DNA from: Azolla caroliniana
Taxonomy: Eukaryota > Polypodiophyta
Direction: 5' to 3'
Length of the DNA: 64,000 bases
Assembly (NCBI GenBank): GCA_043228905.1
Contig: JBHGNT010000009.1
Coordinates: 11,594,001 to 11,658,000 of the forward strand
Part shown: positions 58,601 through 64,000 of the stretch, in pieces
How the letters are laid out: every line of letters begins with the position of its first letter
Position numbering within the stretch: position 1 is the first letter of the stretch
Notes under the pieces: generated by a model
Told to the model about the DNA's origin: nothing
Databases searched by the model: none
Seen by the model: the letters and a program-made list of their open reading frames with translations, nothing else
Program-made: the position numbers and the translations under genes

Positions 58601-59356
58601 ATCACCAAGTTTTGGTAGAAAATCTAGAAACAACAACATGCGAGGTGAATTACCATGTTCCAATGGCTATTAATACATAAGTCACTACAGGTGGGAGCAT
58701 GGCAACGTGGGAACCTTAGCTCTCCTAATTGTGTAGAGTGCCCAAATGCAGTAGAATCAATACGACACGCTCTGTGGGACTGCCCAGCGTCCCATTGAAT
58801 ATGGCGGGGGGTTGGCCGCTTGTTGCAATTACGTCAGGTGCAAGGCTCAATCAAGTGGGGAATATATATGTTGGCTATCATGGCAGACCCCAATTGGCAG
58901 ATACGAGCATCAGGAGGAGGGGATGACTTTGGTGATAAAAGCACAAAAGGTTTTTTTCTCCATCAACGGCAATGTCCACTCACCTCCTCTTAATGACAAA
59001 CCTCAAGTTGTGTTGGAATTGGTCAGCCCAATAACTCTTTGGATTCTATAGAAACAACGGTGTAGGCGTGTCTTCTCCAACCAAACTGCGCATCCAACAA
59101 GGTTACTGCAAGAGATATGGAGTGAAATTGTAGCCACTCAAAAGAGCCAATATGATGGCCTCAAGGGCAGCTCCGATGGAGTTGAAAGACAACGATTCAC
59201 CTTCATCCAACAATGGTTGTCCTCTCCCTTTCTTGAGTAAGTGAGCATCCACAGAAGAAGGAACTATCGCATCCCTACAGGGATTTGTACATAATAGTCT
59301 CATTTGTAAAATTTTATAACTAATGGAAGGAGTTTTTTTCTGAAAAAAAAAAACAA
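55648..59356 (+). pseudogene. LINE-J ORF2, degenerate L1-type
   Basis: Resumes within the endonuclease C-terminus (SDHIYVGKALEAKGGW, TTFSDHYPVVGHF). RT motifs: LIPKSGGSTDDISKWSPIT, GFVRNRIILDNLFSFWEA, LDFEKAYDRL, QGCPLAPSLF. The catalytic FADD box reads FAYH at 57134-57145, so both Asp are replaced. TGA at 56999-57001 stands for the Arg of the RQGCP motif. The zf-RVT domain lies near 58730-58800 (CVECPNAVESIRHALWDCP). The 3' end is the short A run at 59342-59352. Many other stops occur. Confidence 0.88.
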
Positions 59357-60676
59357 AATACTTCACCACTATTTTATTATGTTCTCCAAGGTGACAATAT
59401 CAAATGATATAGCACAACTACATGTGACTTGAAAAAACATAGAGTTCGCACTTTTTTGAAGATCTAAGAATTAAATGTATTCCTATCTCCATTGAAAATA
59501 ACAGAAACAGTCCATCATATACGAAAGTTTAAACCACAATATGAAAGAAGCCTTCATATTGCATATAAGAGACTTAAGTGACCCCTACAAACTATTATGT
59601 GAGTTTACATTATTGTAATGAAATTATTCAAATATGTATGGAAAGTTTGTCATTACAAAAAATTAACATTATGTTTGAGTTAATGTATATAATGAGATTG
59701 ATCTTGAAATTTGTGGCTTAACAACATGGAACTTGGTGTGTTTGCATTAAATCATTTTATGTGATTATTGTGGATGATATTGATGTGGATGCAAGAGAGT
59801 GTATGAGTATTTCGAGAACATAAGAACTGCCCATTCCATTTCCAACACAAGTTGGAAATCACAGCCTTTCACCCCTTTTTACGAAGGTAGGCATTTTTTG
59901 CACACACTCAAAAGTTGTCTAAGTTGAAAGGTAGGAAAAACAGAAAATGTTGTTTCTTCCATTAAATATTGAATGGGTCTTTTGAAATGTGAGACCCATG
60001 ATTGGTTGATTTTGATGCGCTTTCATCCATGAATTGCAAACCTAACCGTAACTCACACTTGGAAATGTTATGATTTTACTCTTGAAGCGATGTGATTCCA
60101 TTGGTTCGAAGTTAACATTTTTTATGAGGTTATTCACTTTTTCCATCACAAGTAAATGACAATGTACAAGTATCACCACCTTATACGGAAGGCAAAGGAT
60201 CTTTGGGTCCTGAGAACACACACACACTCCATGTGATAAGAATCATCTTTACATGAAATTTGATTTCACTGAAAAAACAATAACAAAGTTACAACAATGG
60301 AGAACATTGTGAAGCATTTGGTGGAGATGAAACATCTCAAAAGAATGAATGCATATACATATTTCAACAATAATAAGATTGTGGACCCTATTTCTATTCT
60401 GTTTCATAGAAAAATGAGACACCCCAACACTCTCATTTGTTTTTTCTCCCCCACGTCCTATTTGAATTTAGAATTGTCTCACTTAAATATCAACAATAAA
60501 GCTTACATTCAAACGCTAGGACTTTTAGTTGCGTGGACCCGCTGGATAAACTATGAACACTTATTAGATCCAAAAACCTTTTCAAGTAAATTTACATATA
60601 TTCCTTAATGCCTCATTTAAAGCATTAAAACTTTGTTATCTTCAAAACTTAGAAAATGAATGAAAATACATGATGA

Positions 60677-60677
60677 A

Positions 60678-60713
<36 letters not shown>

Positions 60714-60720
60714 GTATATA
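60677..60720. repeat. (GT)n(TA)n microsatellite
   Basis: About 8 GT repeats run directly into about 10 TA repeats. Confidence 0.9.
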
Positions 60721-63680
60721 CGACTCACGACCCTTTGATTTTACTTGGAAAATTTATTAACTAAAAAAAACATGTGAGTTCTAAACTTGGCATGACATGT
60801 AGATAAAGACATATAGGCAACACCACTTCATTTTATTTTGGGAAATTAAAAGAAAACACAGAAGGATGATGTAGAAGAAATTTTGAATTATGCACATTGC
60901 AAAGATTTTCAAAGAGGAGATAGGATTTTCAAGCACTTGTAAAGCTTGACATTGAAAGTTTTGAAAGTTTAGTAAACCCATTCACTAGGGCACCTATACA
61001 AGAGTTTCCCTCTAAATAGATACGATGAAATCAACCACATATGCATTCATTACATGTGGGCACTAGAATAAGGCAATTGATGAATATTGATTGTAATGCG
61101 ATGAACTGATTTGCCACTAAGTGGGAGAGATTCACATGCGTCCCTTTATTTTACGTCTATGTAAACAAGTATGTTATCATCATCATCCCTTTCTTCAAAT
61201 TGGAGTAATGTAATAGAGAAACAAGAATCATGGGGAATGTTTTGATGTTTTGGTGAAGAATCGTTGTTTATTTTCGTACAACCACCCTGTGGACCCTGAT
61301 ATCATTCTATTTCATGATAAAGAACAATATTTCCTTCACAACTCTAATTTTCTCTTTCATTCTCTGTAGTGATCACTACCTCGTCTAATGAAGAGCAAAA
61401 GAGAGCATTTACTAATCCAAAGATGGGAGTTCTTGAAGGCCACCTCTTATAATAGTAGATGTAGCCCCCATGAATTTGACTTACAAAACTTTAAAACTTG
61501 GGAACATAAAACATAGGACCCTTATGCTAAGTAAGACATGAGGCTAGAAAATGGTGTTTCTATAGGTTTTTCAAGAAATGAAATTGAACAAACACTATCA
61601 AAAGGTAAAAAAATGGAGATAGCAAGATTCATCATGATGAACCACCCAAAACCCAATTAGATGTCACGTGATGTTATATGTATGTATTCTATAATCTTCA
61701 TTCGAGGCCAAAGTATAACATTTTCATGTAGTGTGTGTGGGATTTGTTAGCCCTTGTCAAAGTTCAACAATTTACTCGTAGAGATTCCATAGTGTGACTA
61801 AGAGTTGAATGCCCACCACATGTCATGTGGCTAGTTTGGCAGTGTTAAGGGGACACAAATTTGTTGCTAACATACTTGTCATGATTTCTTCAACATGTAT
61901 CACGTTCCTCCACAACGCATCAAGATTTTCACCATCATCATCAAGTGTTGGAGATGTGAACATGGTATTTTACTTCTAATGAAGTGATTTTGTTGGATGG
62001 AGCACTTCAAGGAAGTTGTCCCAAAGGATGTGTTGTGTTTTAGCCATTGAAGAGGATGTGATTACAATGTTATGACTAGAGAAGTAACGGAAAAAGAAAG
62101 GCACAAATAAACAAGAAAGTGGTAGGACTTACATCTTTTGGTAATATATGCCTTTGTAAATATGAGTAAGGTAGAACCATACGAGGGTCATGTACCTCCT
62201 ATTGTTAGTGCCTCTCCACACACAACTATAAGAATCATCTCCCAACCAGAGAACGAATAAATGTGATCCAATGTATGGTCATGGGCATAACACAAGAATG
62301 GCATCCCAAACAAGGTTGCTAGGAATCAAAAGTAAATTCTCGATGACCAATGCTGACTATATAATTGAAATGAGGATTTGGGATTCAATTAAAAGGATTT
62401 GGTAACCCCTTTAGACTAGACATCACAATAATACATATTAGAACCAATGACGCTCAGTAAAATGAATCTTGATGGCAATATGAATGAACAACATCATCAT
62501 TGAGGAGAAGGATTACATAGGGGTGTTCGAAAGTGGCATTAGGTTGACACATGTAACCATATTTTTTCACTAGATCACTACAATCTTCACAATTGAAAAA
62601 ATGGTTAGGTTGGAATTGCGAACCTTCAAGAGAGTTGAGAACTCTATGAACAAATGTTTGGATCATTGTGAGATAAGTCGAAATTCTAAAACAATTAAGC
62701 TCAATAAAGGTTTTATATGAATGGTCACAATAATTTAGTGGAGGGTTCCTTTAGTTTCTATTGGGCTATTGAAGTGAAGTTACCCTAGGTTGCCCATCCT
62801 TTGTGATTGGCATATAGACAAGACCATGGGGATTATAGTTAGATTCTTTGGATAATCCTCATAGAACCGAGGTTTAAAGCTCTTTGTTATACTTTGGTTT
62901 GTTTATTTTTTTTGAGGGTGGATGTATGAAGTGATCAAATCCAAATTCTATTTCCCCATTTTTTAGTGATTACATATTTTAATAATCAATAAAACCCTCC
63001 ACTTGCGTCAAGGATCAATGCATGTCTTCATCCTTCTGTTGGTGAGAGGGGGGCCACGAAGCATACCCATCCAGGAGGCACCGTTGACATCATGATGCAC
63101 ACGTAATACCATATAATAATTTCTTTTATCATTGCATGTGGCAAACCATCCAAACAAACAAAGAAACATGCTCTATGCATTCGATTTATTGAATGAATTG
63201 TTGGGGGAGGGGGGGTCCATTGGATGAATGGAATTTATGAGTGGTCAAACATTGTATGCATGTGTGTTTATTTGATGACTTTTCCCCTTTTCTTTTTGGT
63301 AGGGGGTAGACATTTCCTTGGCAAACTATAACAATCTCCATGTTTATTCAAGCTTTTCCAATTGTATCAATGGAGATACAATAATCCAAGATGGTGTGGG
63401 GAAACCATAGTCTCCATAACCTCTTCTACAATTGAATGAATGATATGGTTGAAAGAACTATGTAACCTGTAATCCAATCCAAGTCTTTGATTTCCTTTGG
63501 ACACAGTGGGCATAAGGTATTTGGACACAATCACATCTCTTCTATCTAATAAGCTCTTGAAATCATCGACAACAATGCGTATCCATCAACCGATATAGAT
63601 ATATGTACATAGATATATATTTAAGAGTTATGAGATTATGTGTAGTAAGTAAGTAAACCAACGGTGGCGAGCGTCATATT

Positions 63681-63703
63681 GTCTGTCTGTCTGTCTGTCT
63701 GTC
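63681..63703. repeat. (GTCT)n microsatellite
   Basis: Six tandem GTCT units about 155 bp upstream of the ATG at 63857. Confidence 0.9.
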
Positions 63704-63856
63704 GTCTAATGCAGAAGCTCTGCAGGATGGAAATCGGAATCAGAAATAGAGCTATGTGTATGTATGGGTCAGGTGTGTGACCACCAAAGCCTAACAAGAA
63801 GAACCTAATTCGCCTAACATAAAAAAAAAAAAAAAACAAACTTGGTGGGTGTTATT

Positions 63857-64000
63857 ATGAAACAATGGAAGACTGCTCTCATAGCAGCCTCGCCTGCCTT
63901 TCTCCTTCTTCTCCTCCTCCTTGTGATTCTGGCTATGGTGTTTTGCCATTCAAGAAAGTTGTTCCTCCACGGCCGTGGAAATAATGATATGGGCAATCGT
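63857..64000 (+). CDS. 5' end of a probable single-pass membrane protein gene, cut by the window edge
   Basis: 48 codons are open to the last base. Starts MKQWKTALIAASPAF and continues through an uninterrupted hydrophobic stretch (residues about 7-29, with seven consecutive Leu), then Cys-His-Ser-Arg-Lys and a hydrophilic segment. This is the pattern of a signal anchor or N-terminal transmembrane helix with a positive cytosolic flank, as in some plant receptor-like kinases, but no kinase or other domain is visible in the part seen. Codon use is GC-richer than the AT-rich flank, which supports a real gene. An A15 run lies just upstream at about 63822-63836. Confidence 0.55.
   Translation, partial: MKQWKTALIAASPAFLLLLLLLVILAMVFCHSRKLFLHGRGNNDMGNR

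Larger units (their letters stand above)
59357..63856. other. AT-rich intergenic region, no gene seen
   Basis: Only short frames. The best minus-strand frame, 62454-62666, looks protein-like but has no recognised family or gene context. Contains simple repeats listed separately. 63590-63620 (GATATATGTACATAGATATA) may be part of the promoter of the gene starting at 63857. Confidence 0.5.

Noticed and set aside
62454-62666. Minus-strand 70-codon frame that looks protein-like
   Set aside because: No recognised family, no splice-extended context and AT-rich surroundings; likely chance.

Overview
This is a plant nuclear genome window, almost certainly from a seed plant. One ordinary host gene sits in a large pile-up of nested LTR retrotransposons and LINEs. 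The evidence is a nine-exon spermidine synthase gene with GT-AG introns (21734-26632), Ty1/copia and Ty3/gypsy elements with initiator-Met-type primer-binding sites, chromodomain gypsy integrases, L1-type LINEs with zf-RVT tails, long CT/CA microsatellites, and many premature stops that look like C-to-T decay at CG and CHG sites, the cytosine contexts methylated in plants. The species cannot be named from sequence alone.

Layout. 1-1452: a gypsy solo LTR (474-1190) holding a 317-bp MITE-like inverted-repeat element. 1453-11243: copia-1, with a complete LINE (LINE-L, 6718-11150) inserted in the CT microsatellite of its 3' LTR. 11804-18980: gypsy-B, into which gypsy-A (12680-18142) jumped; a solo LTR (LTR-X, 17299-18004) then landed in the 3' LTR of A. 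19051-20328: a minus-strand LINE 3' fragment (LINE-K) between direct repeats of about 125 bp. 21734-26632: spermidine synthase. 26633-30480: gene-free DNA with a 94-bp minisatellite. 30821-41950: gypsy-E, broken by a truncated minus-strand copia (copia-F, 32027-36174) and by a young gag-only element (element G, 37051-40447, target duplication GGCAC). 41957-45580: copia-H, with a solo LTR at 44042-44622. 45581-51882: two gypsy elements (D and C) fused by a deletion. 51883-59356: LINE-J interrupted by copia-I. 59357-63856: no gene. 63857 to the window end: start of a probable membrane-protein gene.

How it fits together. Only spermidine synthase and the right-edge reading frame look like host genes. 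All the transposon genes except ORF1 of LINE-L are broken by stops, frameshifts or deletions. Insertion order can be read from target-site duplications: B before A before LTR-X; copia-1 before LINE-L; E before F and G; H before solo LTR 44042-44622 and D.

The most interesting signal is in the chromodomain-gypsy LTRs (474-1190, both LTRs of A, D, C). At the LTR start they carry an antisense tRNA-like sequence with recognisable A and B boxes. Upstream of the TATA box they carry regularly spaced alternating GAA/TTC arrays that match heat-shock elements. Two promoter modules kept in otherwise diverged LTRs suggest a stress-responsive family, analogous to heat-activated copia elements but in Ty3/gypsy. 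Other points of note are a LINE with an RRM/coiled-coil ORF1 and no poly(A) tail, copia elements with an extra module between two polypurine tracts, an LTR inverted against its own primer-binding site, and a gag-only element whose LTRs are about 99% identical.
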